Of a stretch of 36,034 bases of DNA, positions 15,855 through 23,480 are shown piece by piece. The stretch comes from Leptospiraceae bacterium UBA2033 (GTDB lineage Bacteria; Spirochaetota; Leptospiria; Leptospirales; Leptospiraceae). Both the position numbers and the translations under genes were made by a program. Position 1 is the stretch's first letter; every line of letters begins with the position of its first letter. The notes beneath the pieces are model-generated. The model made no database searches. It worked only from the letters and a program-made list of their open reading frames with translations, and was not told the DNA's origin. Location: positions 1 to 36,034 of the forward strand of contig DDBL01000229.1 of NCBI GenBank assembly GCA_002333425.1, read 5' to 3'.

Positions 15855-16871
15855 ATGGAAGAGGATCAACAATACGAAGAACGTAAAACACCTGCCGGAT
15901 TTTTAGTTAAAGTTCGCTTAGCTAAGCTTACATATGTTGTATTTACGCCCAAAGGTCCTGAAGTCCCCAAGGGAGCCAAAAATAATTCAATCATTGTTCC
16001 TGTTCCTCGGGTTGTGTTTTTGGGAGATGATTTTAATCTTTCCCACTTTAGATTAGGGGAATTAAGTTTTGTAAACGTCAAAGCAGGAAAATTGGTAATC
16101 CCTTACCAACATGGTGGCTCCAGGGACATTAAAACAATTTATCTTAATTCTGGCAGTGATAGTGACATCCTTCCTGTTATTATTTATCACTATAATTTTG
16201 TGAAAGATATTATTAGTGCAACCGAGCAAGGGATCGAATTTCATCATATCGTTGCGGATGAGAGTCTTCTAAAAAATGACATGGTTACGTTGAAAATTCG
16301 TTACCCTACTGTTAATATTCTTATCCTAAAAAAGAAAATAAATGTAGCCTATGAAAATAAAACTCCAGTAGCTAATGTTACAGAGACTGATTCAAAGGCA
16401 GAATTTTCTACTCCAGTTGTAGATGCAGATATAGCTCGTGCGGCTGACATGGCGTCTTCTGGTTCAAATTTAAACATGTATTCAGAAAATCCAGTTTTTC
16501 TTGCGAGGATTCATTTAAGAAACCTTGAATTAGACAAAGTCAAACAATTACTTTTTGATTTTAATCTAAAAGGGGAGGACATTATTTTTATCCGAACCTT
16601 CTTAGATGTAATGATCAAAAATGTAAATAACAAGGAAGAGTTAAATACAAATAAAGATAAAGTCAGGGTTCTGGATGAAATTTTCAGACTGGCAGTAATG
16701 ATAATAAACCATAATGAAGCAGAATTTGAACTTGAACTAGAGAAGGGGCTGTCGAAAGATGTTGCATATATGATTTATGCTCTCTTGGAGAAATACCAAG
16801 AACAAGCTAAAAATATTGAAGAAGAAATCATGCTCTGGGAATGGAAGTATCGAGCTAGAAGGTTAATGTAA
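15855..16871 (+). CDS. Unknown two-domain protein, long paralogue
   Basis: The product has 338 residues. Residues 1-160 repeat the beta-rich domain of the preceding gene, starting at ERKTPAGF. A variable linker (about 165-205) follows. A helical C-terminal domain (about 210-338) includes LARIHLRNLELDKVKQLLFD and ends in a charged, Trp-containing helix (EEEIMLWEWKYRARRL). There is no signal peptide or membrane segment. GGAG lies 9 nt before ATG 15855. The pair arose by tandem duplication, with domain gain or loss afterwards. The family is not recognised; it may be lineage-specific. Confidence 0.65.
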   Translation: MEEDQQYEERKTPAGFLVKVRLAKLTYVVFTPKGPEVPKGAKNNSIIVPVPRVVFLGDDFNLSHFRLGELSFVNVKAGKLVIPYQHGGSRDIKTIYLNSGSDSDILPVIIYHYNFVKDIISATEQGIEFHHIVADESLLKNDMVTLKIRYPTVNILILKKKINVAYENKTPVANVTETDSKAEFSTPVVDADIARAADMASSGSNLNMYSENPVFLARIHLRNLELDKVKQLLFDFNLKGEDIIFIRTFLDVMIKNVNNKEELNTNKDKVRVLDEIFRLAVMIINHNEAEFELELEKGLSKDVAYMIYALLEKYQEQAKNIEEEIMLWEWKYRARRLM

Positions 16872-16875
16872 TTAT

Positions 16876-17184
16876 ATGAATAAAGCTGCATTTAGTAAAT
16901 TATTAGAAGCGATGAGAAGTTTAAGTAACGAGGTTAACGACCAAGAGATTTGTAGGCGTTTAGAAACTTTAATGCTCACAAGTAAGGATGATCTAAATCT
17001 ATCTGTTGTAAATCATCTCCTTGATAATCCTATGGAGTTTGATCCCAAGGAGATTCCAGAGCCTTACACTATGTACGTAAAACATTTTATCTATATGGTG
17101 AAAAGAAATGAAAAATTAGGAATATCTTCTCGTTTCAACTCTATACCTGACGGAAAAGCTTCCAAGAAAAAAAATAGCGATTAA
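16876..17184 (+). CDS. Small unknown protein ending the regulator operon
   Basis: The 102-residue soluble, mostly helical product starts 4 bp after the preceding stop, so it is probably translated from the same message. It has a Lys/Ser-rich C-terminus (KASKKKNSD). No domain is recognised. It overlaps the convergent exonuclease gene by 4 bp. Confidence 0.55.
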   Translation: MNKAAFSKLLEAMRSLSNEVNDQEICRRLETLMLTSKDDLNLSVVNHLLDNPMEFDPKEIPEPYTMYVKHFIYMVKRNEKLGISSRFNSIPDGKASKKKNSD

Positions 17185-17816
17185 AAAAGCCAATCTTGAC
17201 GGATATAATCAGTGGTAAGTTGGTATCCTTTTTTATGAAAATTTGCCTTATCAATTTCTTGCTCCCATCCGTCGATTTTATCGATACAGCAGATAAACAC
17301 TTTCATTGCGGCAAAAGAGTCATCTAAAGCTTCATGAAAGCAATGCCTAGAGCTAGTAGTATTCATTTTTTCAATTTTAAAATAATCTCTTAAAGCGACT
17401 AAATTATGTTTTTTTAGTTCGGGGAAGAACTTCCGAGTCATATTGAGAGTACAAAAAACGGGAAGAGTAGGGATCGAAAGTCTTCGTTTTTTCGCTTCTG
17501 GAAGCAAAAAAGATAAATCAAATTCCGAGTTTTGAATCACCAAGGCAGATCCGTCTATGAATCGTAAGAATTCAGGCAGAATCACATCCAAACTTCTAGC
17601 ATTTTCTAGCATTTTGGGTGTAATTCCATTGATAATTTGAGCGTTTGGTTGAATCGGTTTATTGGGTTTGACTAGGAAATTATACGTGTTTAATATCTTA
17701 TCTCTGTCAAAACGAATTGCAGCAATCTCTAAAATCTCATTTTCATTCGGATCTAATCCTGATGTTTCTAAGTCAAGCGCGGTAAACTCTATATTTCGTA
17801 AAAGTGATTGGTTCAT
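17181..17816 (-). CDS. DEDDh 3'-5' exonuclease, DnaQ/PolIII-epsilon-like
   Basis: The product has 211 residues. Exo I is ALDLETSG (Asp15, Glu17), Exo II is NSEFDLSFL (Asp100) and Exo III is HEALDDSFA (His161, Asp166), a complete DEDDh metal-binding set. This fold removes nucleotides from 3' ends in proofreading or in RNA/DNA trimming. Without a polymerase-binding tail or other domain it could be the epsilon subunit or a stand-alone exonuclease, so I give no symbol. It is monocistronic and overlaps the convergent 3' end of the upstream operon by 4 bp. Confidence 0.88.
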   Translation of the reverse strand: MNQSLLRNIEFTALDLETSGLDPNENEILEIAAIRFDRDKILNTYNFLVKPNKPIQPNAQIINGITPKMLENARSLDVILPEFLRFIDGSALVIQNSEFDLSFLLPEAKKRRLSIPTLPVFCTLNMTRKFFPELKKHNLVALRDYFKIEKMNTTSSRHCFHEALDDSFAAMKVFICCIDKIDGWEQEIDKANFHKKGYQLTTDYIRQDWLF

Positions 17817-18026
17817 ATATCCCTAAGTAACAAAAATAAATACTTATTTGAATTATAAAGAAAGAAAGGTACAAATTAGGATTTTTTTGCTAAAATTTAA
17901 CAAACTAGCCCATAAATCGTCAATAATCTCACAAAGAACAAACAAATTAACCAAATTCAGGCATTTATTCATAAAATTGCAATGTAAACAAATAAATTCC
18001 ATCAATACGACATAATGACATGACTA

Positions 18027-18108
18027 TTTACTGCACATCCATATGACAGAATGGCAGTAAAATTGGCTTTTTTGGGAAAAAGTATTGCGAGTAGTGGTGC
18101 AGTCTGCA
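18027..18108. promoter_or_regulatory. Inverted repeats upstream of the zinc-ribbon gene
   Basis: The 302-bp gap at 17817-18118 has no gene and is AT-rich. It contains TTTACTGC (18027-18034) paired with GCAGTAAA (18054-18061), and an 11-bp palindrome TGCAG-T-CTGCA (18098-18108) ending 10 bp before the ATG at 18119. They could be operator sites or a leader hairpin. The promoter is unclear: TTGCGA 18085 with AATAAT 18110 has a 19-bp spacer and would start transcription at the ATG. Confidence 0.3.
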
Positions 18109-18118
18109 AAATAATCCC

Positions 18119-18334
18119 ATGGCAGAAACATTAAGGGTTAGGGTTAGGTGTCACGCATGTACGTATATGATTGAGGGCACGGCTAAATATGGCAAGGGAC
18201 ATTATGTTCCAGAAGGAGTGGATTTTGAGTTTGTGGCTATCGGAAAGGTAGAAACCTCAAAAGGAAGGACGGTTAAGGCGGAAGTATTCTGTGTTTGCCC
18301 TAGCTGTGGAGTAAAATGTAAGTTTTCTGTCTAA
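18119..18334 (+). CDS. Small zinc-ribbon protein
   Basis: The 71-residue product has CHAC at 12-15 and a second cluster CVCPSCGVKC (57-66), enough for a four-cysteine zinc ribbon. Two long beta-like stretches lie between them. It is basic and rich in Arg/Lys/Val, so binding to nucleic acid or protein is possible; no family is recognised. G+C is visibly higher than in neighbouring genes. No Shine-Dalgarno precedes ATG 18119 (upstream bases AAAATAATCCC), so a leaderless or very short leader message is possible. A hairpin follows the stop. Confidence 0.6.
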   Translation: MAETLRVRVRCHACTYMIEGTAKYGKGHYVPEGVDFEFVAIGKVETSKGRTVKAEVFCVCPSCGVKCKFSV

Positions 18335-18359
18335 TTTTAATCATTTTATTGATTAAAAT
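18334..18359 (+). terminator. AT-rich hairpin after the zinc-ribbon gene
   Basis: ATTTTAATC (18334-18342) pairs with GATTAAAAT (18351-18359) around an 8-nt loop. A CC followed by a run of T starts about 8 nt later. The stem is weak and the T-run detached, so efficiency as an intrinsic terminator is doubtful. Confidence 0.35.
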
Positions 18360-18397
18360 ATGTATGCCTTTTTTTAATCAAGCTTCTTTTTCCTATC

Positions 18398-19936
18398 ATG
18401 AACTTCGTATCCCCTCAATTTTTATATTTTCTGTGTATATTTCTGGCTTTTAGATGGGTAGTCTACCCCATTGCAAGGTCATATTTTACTCATTCCGATG
18501 GATTATTTGATAATCAACGAAACACAGAAAAATGGGATATGGTTACTTTCCCTGGTCAAAATTTTTTACTTTTTATTCTACTTTTGGGAAGTTATCTATT
18601 TTATGCCAGTTGGAGTTATAAGTTTCTCGGATTAATTATTCTCACTTCCCTCTATGATTTTGTGATTGGTAAAGAAATTCACAAGTCGAGTGATCTCCGA
18701 AAGCGTAGAATTTTGCTCTTTCTTTCTGTCATTTTAAACCTCTCAATTTTGGGCTTTTATAAATACTCATCCTTCTTCCTTCAAAATTTTGTAAGCTTGG
18801 GAAATGCTTTCGGATTATCTCTATCTCAATCTACTTGGAGTATTTTACTTCCGGCTGGAATTTCTTTTTATACGTTTCAATCTATTAGTTATACTGTTGA
18901 TGTGTATAGAAAAGTCTTGCCAGCAGAGCAAAGTTTTTTTCGATATGCCCTTTTTCTGGCATTCTTTCCACAACTTGTAGCGGGTCCAATCGTAATGGCG
19001 AAAGAATTTTTACCTCAAATTGCCAACCATTATCGCCAAAAATTCTCCGAAATTCCCTTAAACCAAGCATTCTATTTTATATTACTAGGATTTGTGAAAA
19101 AGTCAGTTCTGGCAGACAATATTTCCGTGATTAGCGATCTTGTTTTTTCTGGCCCGGAACAGGTAAATGTTTTGTCTTGGGTTTATATTTTGATGGGAAT
19201 GGTTTCGTATTCGATTCAGATTTACGGAGACTTTAGTGGATATACCGATATTGCTCGTGGTGTTGCTTTTTTGTTCGGATTTCAACTCCCTGAAAATTTT
19301 AACCTTCCGTATTTGGCAAGTAGTCTGACTGATTTTTGGAGAAGATGGCATATTTCACTTTCCAGTTGGCTTAGATCTTACCTATATATTTCGCTTGGGG
19401 GAAATCGGTTTGGTGATTTTTTCACCTATCGGAATTTACTTTTGACGATGATTTTAGGTGGATTTTGGCATGGCGCGAGTTGGAATTTTATCATCTGGGG
19501 TGGACTTCATGGATTTTATTTGGGATTTGAACGCTTTCTAATTAGTAAATTCAAGCTAAATTCTTTTTTTTCGGATGTCCGACCTTTCTATAAAAATATA
19601 GCAATTATTTTATATACCGGTTTTACCTTTCTCTTAGTTACTTGTTTTTGGGTATTTTTTCGATCTCCTAATCTTTCTGTTGTAATGGCAATTTTTAAAG
19701 GGGTTGCGAATTTGCAGAAAGGGGTTAATCCTAGTTATATAGTAGAACTTCAATTTTATGTAATTCTATTGCTGGTTTTATTTTCTCACTTGTTTGGTTA
19801 TTTTCAAAAAGATCGAATTTTAAAGTTTTTGCAGGAACCTTCTTCCAATTGGCAGTTTATTATTTATGCGTTTTTGGGGATCCTTGCTGTATTATATAGT
19901 GGTGAATTAAGACCTTTTATTTATTTTGTATTTTGA
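18398..19936 (+). CDS. MBOAT-family membrane O-acyltransferase (AlgI/PatA-like)
   Basis: The polytopic product has 512 residues. MBOAT landmarks are PAGISFYTFQSISYTVD, FFPQLVAGPIVMAKEFLPQI, DFWRRWHISLSSWLRSYLY and the catalytic region FWHGASWNFIIWGGLHGF, with His358 and His371. These enzymes pass acyl groups across the membrane to polymers such as alginate or peptidoglycan. The following SGNH-like and glycosyltransferase genes favour an envelope polymer; this is inference. No Shine-Dalgarno is seen before ATG 18398. A similar MBOAT domain is fused to an SGNH domain at 26906-29704. Confidence 0.92.
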   Translation: MNFVSPQFLYFLCIFLAFRWVVYPIARSYFTHSDGLFDNQRNTEKWDMVTFPGQNFLLFILLLGSYLFYASWSYKFLGLIILTSLYDFVIGKEIHKSSDLRKRRILLFLSVILNLSILGFYKYSSFFLQNFVSLGNAFGLSLSQSTWSILLPAGISFYTFQSISYTVDVYRKVLPAEQSFFRYALFLAFFPQLVAGPIVMAKEFLPQIANHYRQKFSEIPLNQAFYFILLGFVKKSVLADNISVISDLVFSGPEQVNVLSWVYILMGMVSYSIQIYGDFSGYTDIARGVAFLFGFQLPENFNLPYLASSLTDFWRRWHISLSSWLRSYLYISLGGNRFGDFFTYRNLLLTMILGGFWHGASWNFIIWGGLHGFYLGFERFLISKFKLNSFFSDVRPFYKNIAIILYTGFTFLLVTCFWVFFRSPNLSVVMAIFKGVANLQKGVNPSYIVELQFYVILLLVLFSHLFGYFQKDRILKFLQEPSSNWQFIIYAFLGILAVLYSGELRPFIYFVF

Positions 19937-19950
19937 CATTTTAAAGACTA

Positions 19951-19987
19951 CCACCAATGAACACAGATATACACCGATAAAAGATTT
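19951..19987 (+). repeat. Dispersed-type intergenic repeat (AACACAGAT family)
   Basis: CCACCAATGAACACAGAT followed by ATACACCGATAAAAGATTT fills nearly the whole gap between the MBOAT gene and the SGNH gene. From memory, very similar ACACAGAT/ACACAGAT-type strings occur between genes of many unrelated bacteria. It displaces any ordinary ribosome-binding site for ATG 19994. Confidence 0.4.
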
Positions 19988-19993
19988 AAGTTT

Positions 19994-21529
19994 ATGAATA
20001 ATCTCCAGAATTTAAAACGAATTTTATTGTTTGCGATAACACTCTTTGCAGTAGACCAAATCTTTTTTGGATTCCTAATTTGGCGACTTCCGAATGAATC
20101 ACCTTGGGGGACGAATCACTTTTTTAATTTCATCTATGAAAAAAAACGAATTGAGCGAACTCCAAGAGTCAATCCGAGAATTTTGGTTATTGGAAGTAGC
20201 ATTGCCTACTATTCGATAGATAGAGATTTGCTTAAAGGTTATTTGAAAGAAAAGACAAATACGGAGTTCGATATAGAATACCTTTCTTATGCAGGAATGA
20301 CTCCGTTAGATTCTTTTTTGCTTAGGGAAGATATAGATAAATTAAAGCCAGACTTGGTTTTATATCCAATCAACTTCATAGATTTACGTTTACATAGGGC
20401 TTATGTGTTACATCCAAATGGAACGAATGAACGGATTGACGACAAGGTTCTTTTGCTTGATGCACTAAATTTTGTAGAAGCCCCACAGTCAAAGTTTACA
20501 TTTCCTGAAAAAACTATCCAAGAGTTTTACAAGATTCTTCCTTTGGAAAAAACTTCTACTTACTTGTCTTCATATCTGTTTTTATTTTATCGCTATAGAG
20601 AGATATTTTCGCAGAATTTAAAGAATCTTTACAACCACCGGTTTGGAAGAAATACCAGTTATCATGGATATGCAGGTGTACAAATTCCAGAACGAATCAA
20701 TTCACTTGGTTGGACCGGGAAACAATTTTCATTTGTACCTAAACCTTATATGTTTGAAAAAGGATTTTGGATTCAAATTGTTCCTGAAATTTTAGTTGAG
20801 GGTAATCTTGTTTTGACGCTACTTAGTCAAACACAAAAAGATGAAATTACTTTCTCTGAATCAGGGTGGAAAAAAATAAAACTGAATCCAAAATTTGTAA
20901 ACGAAAAATCATACATCACTGTACAACTGTCCAAAACTTGGCAGCCATATTTAGCAAAGGAAGATAGATTCGATCATTCTAGAGATGAAGTAGGAGTCCG
21001 GTTGCAGCAGACATTTGGGTTAGATGAACCTTTATCAGATAAACAATATCTGAGAGAGGAGAGGATTGAAGATCTTCGTTATGTAAATATGAGTGACAAG
21101 GATTACGAGGAGTATTTTTACTATCGACTACTTTCTGACTTTGAACATCGTCCGGGTATTCGTTATATTCATGCTTTAAAAAATGCAAAGGAGCGGCTAA
21201 CAAAAGAAACCTTTCGTGCAGGAATTCATTTACAATACTTAAAAAAATTTTCAGATTCAATGAAACAAAAAAAAATTCCACTTTTGTTAATTAACAATCC
21301 AGAAAATCCATTGGCTTTAAATTGGTATGAAAGTTCTAAATGGTACCAGGATCATTTGGTATATTTACAAAGTTTAGAGTCCAAAAATGAAATTGAATTT
21401 ATAGATTTTCGAAATAAATTGAATAGGCAAGACTTTAGTGATTTTCATCATTTCACTTATCCGGGAATGGTTAAGATGAATTCAGAGTATGGGGAAGAAA
21501 TTGTCCGATTTTCCAAAAAAACCGATTAG
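19994..21529 (+). CDS. SGNH-like envelope protein partner of MBOAT (possibly DUF1574)
   Basis: The product has 511 residues with one N-terminal membrane segment (about 9-30) and a large extracytoplasmic domain. An SGNH/GDSL-like core is visible: RILVIGSSIAY with Ser69 as the nucleophile position, PDLVLYPINF as block III-like, and the C-terminal D483-F-H-H486 as the Asp-His pair. The middle (about 215-330) appears to be an inserted beta domain. AlgJ/PatB-like partners finish acyl transfer started by MBOAT proteins, and this is the inferred role. Leptospires have a family of such proteins beside MBOAT genes. The 3' end overlaps the glycosyltransferase gene by 41 bp. Confidence 0.7.
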   Translation: MNNLQNLKRILLFAITLFAVDQIFFGFLIWRLPNESPWGTNHFFNFIYEKKRIERTPRVNPRILVIGSSIAYYSIDRDLLKGYLKEKTNTEFDIEYLSYAGMTPLDSFLLREDIDKLKPDLVLYPINFIDLRLHRAYVLHPNGTNERIDDKVLLLDALNFVEAPQSKFTFPEKTIQEFYKILPLEKTSTYLSSYLFLFYRYREIFSQNLKNLYNHRFGRNTSYHGYAGVQIPERINSLGWTGKQFSFVPKPYMFEKGFWIQIVPEILVEGNLVLTLLSQTQKDEITFSESGWKKIKLNPKFVNEKSYITVQLSKTWQPYLAKEDRFDHSRDEVGVRLQQTFGLDEPLSDKQYLREERIEDLRYVNMSDKDYEEYFYYRLLSDFEHRPGIRYIHALKNAKERLTKETFRAGIHLQYLKKFSDSMKQKKIPLLLINNPENPLALNWYESSKWYQDHLVYLQSLESKNEIEFIDFRNKLNRQDFSDFHHFTYPGMVKMNSEYGEEIVRFSKKTD

Positions 21530-22349
21530 AATAAAAAAAGCAAAGGCACCTCACAGTAAAAAACCTGTTATATCTAAAACGCCTAACGTTTTTTGGGTGA
21601 TTCTAAAAAAGCTTTTTTGGAATAAGAAGTTTTTTTATATCAGTCTATTTCTGATTTTACTTTTTATTCCTTGGGTTCCTGTTTTGTATTTTGGAACATT
21701 GATATATTTTCCCTATGATGAAACCGGTAGAGAACGTTATACGCGAATCACTGGACCCTTAGTCCAATATGTCGGAGCGGAGTGGGTTAGCTCAAATCAA
21801 ATTCCTGCAGCCTGTAAAAAAGCTTTGATTATTGCTGAAGACAGTGAGTTTTATAATCACAGTGGAATTTCGATTGAAAGTATCAAATCCAGTTTGGAAT
21901 ACAATCGTAAACAAGGTCGGATTATTTCTGGCGCGAGTACCATTAGCCAACAATTTATTAAAAATGCTTTTCTCAGTCGAAACAAAACTTACGTCCGAAA
22001 AATACGAGAAGCAATAGGCTCTCTCCTGTTTAATTTTCTTTTTTCAAAAGATCAACAGCTAACTTGGTATTTCAATGTAGTAGAATTTGGACCTAGGGTG
22101 TATGGGTTGACGTCAGCCGCAAAGTATTATTTTAAAAAAAATCCTAGCTCACTAGACGTACGTGAGTGTGCTAATTTAATCACACTTTTGCCACGTCCGG
22201 TTCATTTTGGAAATGGTTTTAAAAAAGGGCATGTTCCACTTGCATTTCAAAGAAGATTTCAGAGAATTTATTCAGGTTTGGTGCCACCTCAAATCAAAAA
22301 GAAACCAGTTCGAGAGGAAGATGTAGAAGACTTGGAAGGAGAAAATTAG
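21489..22349 (+). CDS. mtgA: Monofunctional peptidoglycan glycosyltransferase (GT51)
   Basis: The enzyme polymerises lipid II into glycan strands at the outer face of the cytoplasmic membrane. The product has 286 residues: a basic cytoplasmic N-terminus, one membrane segment (about 52-75) and a GT51 domain. The first motif, AEDSEFYNHSG, places catalytic Glu117. SGASTISQQFIKN follows, then RKIREA, with second-Glu motif NVVEFGPRVYG. No transpeptidase domain follows. The start lies 41 bp inside the SGNH gene, implying coupled expression and linking the cassette to wall synthesis. The extended Lys/Pro-rich tail before the membrane anchor is longer than usual. Confidence 0.92.
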   Translation: MGKKLSDFPKKPIRIKKAKAPHSKKPVISKTPNVFWVILKKLFWNKKFFYISLFLILLFIPWVPVLYFGTLIYFPYDETGRERYTRITGPLVQYVGAEWVSSNQIPAACKKALIIAEDSEFYNHSGISIESIKSSLEYNRKQGRIISGASTISQQFIKNAFLSRNKTYVRKIREAIGSLLFNFLFSKDQQLTWYFNVVEFGPRVYGLTSAAKYYFKKNPSSLDVRECANLITLLPRPVHFGNGFKKGHVPLAFQRRFQRIYSGLVPPQIKKKPVREEDVEDLEGEN

Positions 22350-22383
22350 TAGATAACCTCAGAAAAAAATTAGTGCTTTATTG

Positions 22384-22422
22384 TTTTACCAACTAAAAAA
22401 ATCTATCTCTAAGGTGGTAAAA
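22384..22422 (+). promoter_or_regulatory. Hairpin that could mask the asd ribosome-binding site
   Basis: TTTTACCA (22384-22391) is exactly complementary to TGGTAAAA (22415-22422). The right arm overlaps the asd Shine-Dalgarno AAGGTGG (22411-22417) and abuts ATG 22424. The loop is 23 nt. Folding would reduce translation of asd. The stem is only 8 bp and mostly A-U. Confidence 0.35.
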
Positions 22423-22423
22423 A

Positions 22424-23479
22424 ATGGGTAAAGTTAAGGTTGGCGTTCTGGGAGCAACTGGCTCTGTTGGACAAAGATTTATTCAGTTATTAGAAAATCA
22501 TGAATACTTTGAAGTGGTTGCGTTAGGTGCTTCTGATAAGAGCGCTGGTAATTTGTACAAAGACATTATGAAGTCTAGATGGAAGGTTTCTTCTAAAATT
22601 CCTGATTACGCAGCTAATATGAAAATTAGTAAGTGTACACCCAAAGACACTCCGAATGTCGATTTAGTTTTTTCTGGCTTGGATAGCGATGTTGCTGGTG
22701 AGGTAGAAACAGAATACGCAAAAGCCGGAGTTATGGTTATCTCTAATTCCAAGAATCATCGTTATGATAAAGATGTACCGATATTATCCGCAGAAGTAAA
22801 TTCTGAGCAATTGAAAGTCTTAGATGCACAAAAGACCAAAGGCAAAATTATTACAAATTCCAATTGTACAATCATGGGTGTTACGATTACGCTAAAGCCT
22901 CTGTTGGATGCGTATGGAATTGAATCTGTTTTTATAGTTTCTATGCAAGCAATTTCTGGGGCGGGCTATCCTGGAGTTCCTTCGCTTGATATTTTAGGAA
23001 ACGTAGTTCCTCATATCGGCGGCGAAGAAGAGAAAGTAGAAATGGAACCACAAAAATGTTTGGGTAAAGTAAGTGGTGGAAAAATTGTTCCGGCTAACTT
23101 TAAGATAACCGCTCATTGCAATCGTGTTCCAGTAATTGACGGACATACAGTTTGTGTTTCTGTTAAATTAAAGAAAAAAACAACTGTCGAAAAAATCAAA
23201 AAGTTATGGGCAGAATTTTCTAGCGAACCACAAAAATTAAAACTTCCATCCGCTCCATCGCAAGTGATAGATTATCGAGAAGAAAATGATCGACCACAAC
23301 CAAGACTGGATTTGATGAACGGAAATGGAATGACTACAACTGTCGGACGACTTAGACCAGATCCGATATTTGATTTTAAATATGTTGTATTAAGTCACAA
23401 CACGATTCGTGGTGCTGCTGGGGCTGCGATTCTAAATGCAGAATTAGTTTACAAAAAAGGTTACTTGAGAGTAAAATAA
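22424..23479 (+). CDS. asd: Aspartate-semialdehyde dehydrogenase
   Basis: The enzyme converts 4-aspartyl phosphate to aspartate semialdehyde with NADPH, at the entry to lysine/diaminopimelate, threonine and methionine synthesis. The product has 351 residues. The Rossmann motif is GVLGATGSVGQRF (8-20). Catalytic Cys148 lies in TNSNCTIMG. SGAGYPGVPSLDILGNVVPHIGGEE and the HCNRVPVIDGH substrate segment place it in the archaeal/fungal-type class rather than the E. coli class. AAGGTGG gives a strong start at ATG 22424. From memory, asd is a known second-chromosome gene in Leptospira. The next gene follows after 1 bp. Confidence 0.95.
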   Translation: MGKVKVGVLGATGSVGQRFIQLLENHEYFEVVALGASDKSAGNLYKDIMKSRWKVSSKIPDYAANMKISKCTPKDTPNVDLVFSGLDSDVAGEVETEYAKAGVMVISNSKNHRYDKDVPILSAEVNSEQLKVLDAQKTKGKIITNSNCTIMGVTITLKPLLDAYGIESVFIVSMQAISGAGYPGVPSLDILGNVVPHIGGEEEKVEMEPQKCLGKVSGGKIVPANFKITAHCNRVPVIDGHTVCVSVKLKKKTTVEKIKKLWAEFSSEPQKLKLPSAPSQVIDYREENDRPQPRLDLMNGNGMTTTVGRLRPDPIFDFKYVVLSHNTIRGAAGAAILNAELVYKKGYLRVK

Positions 23480-23480
23480 A

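Noticed and set aside
18091..18110. Sigma54 promoter before the zinc-ribbon gene
   Set aside because: The GG and GC dinucleotides are 10 rather than 12 nt apart and the flanks do not match TGGCAC/TTGC.
18132..18148. Telomere-like TAAGGGTTAGGGTTAGG
   Set aside because: It lies inside the zinc-ribbon gene and encodes part of LRVRVR; two and a half units in a coding region are best explained by codons.
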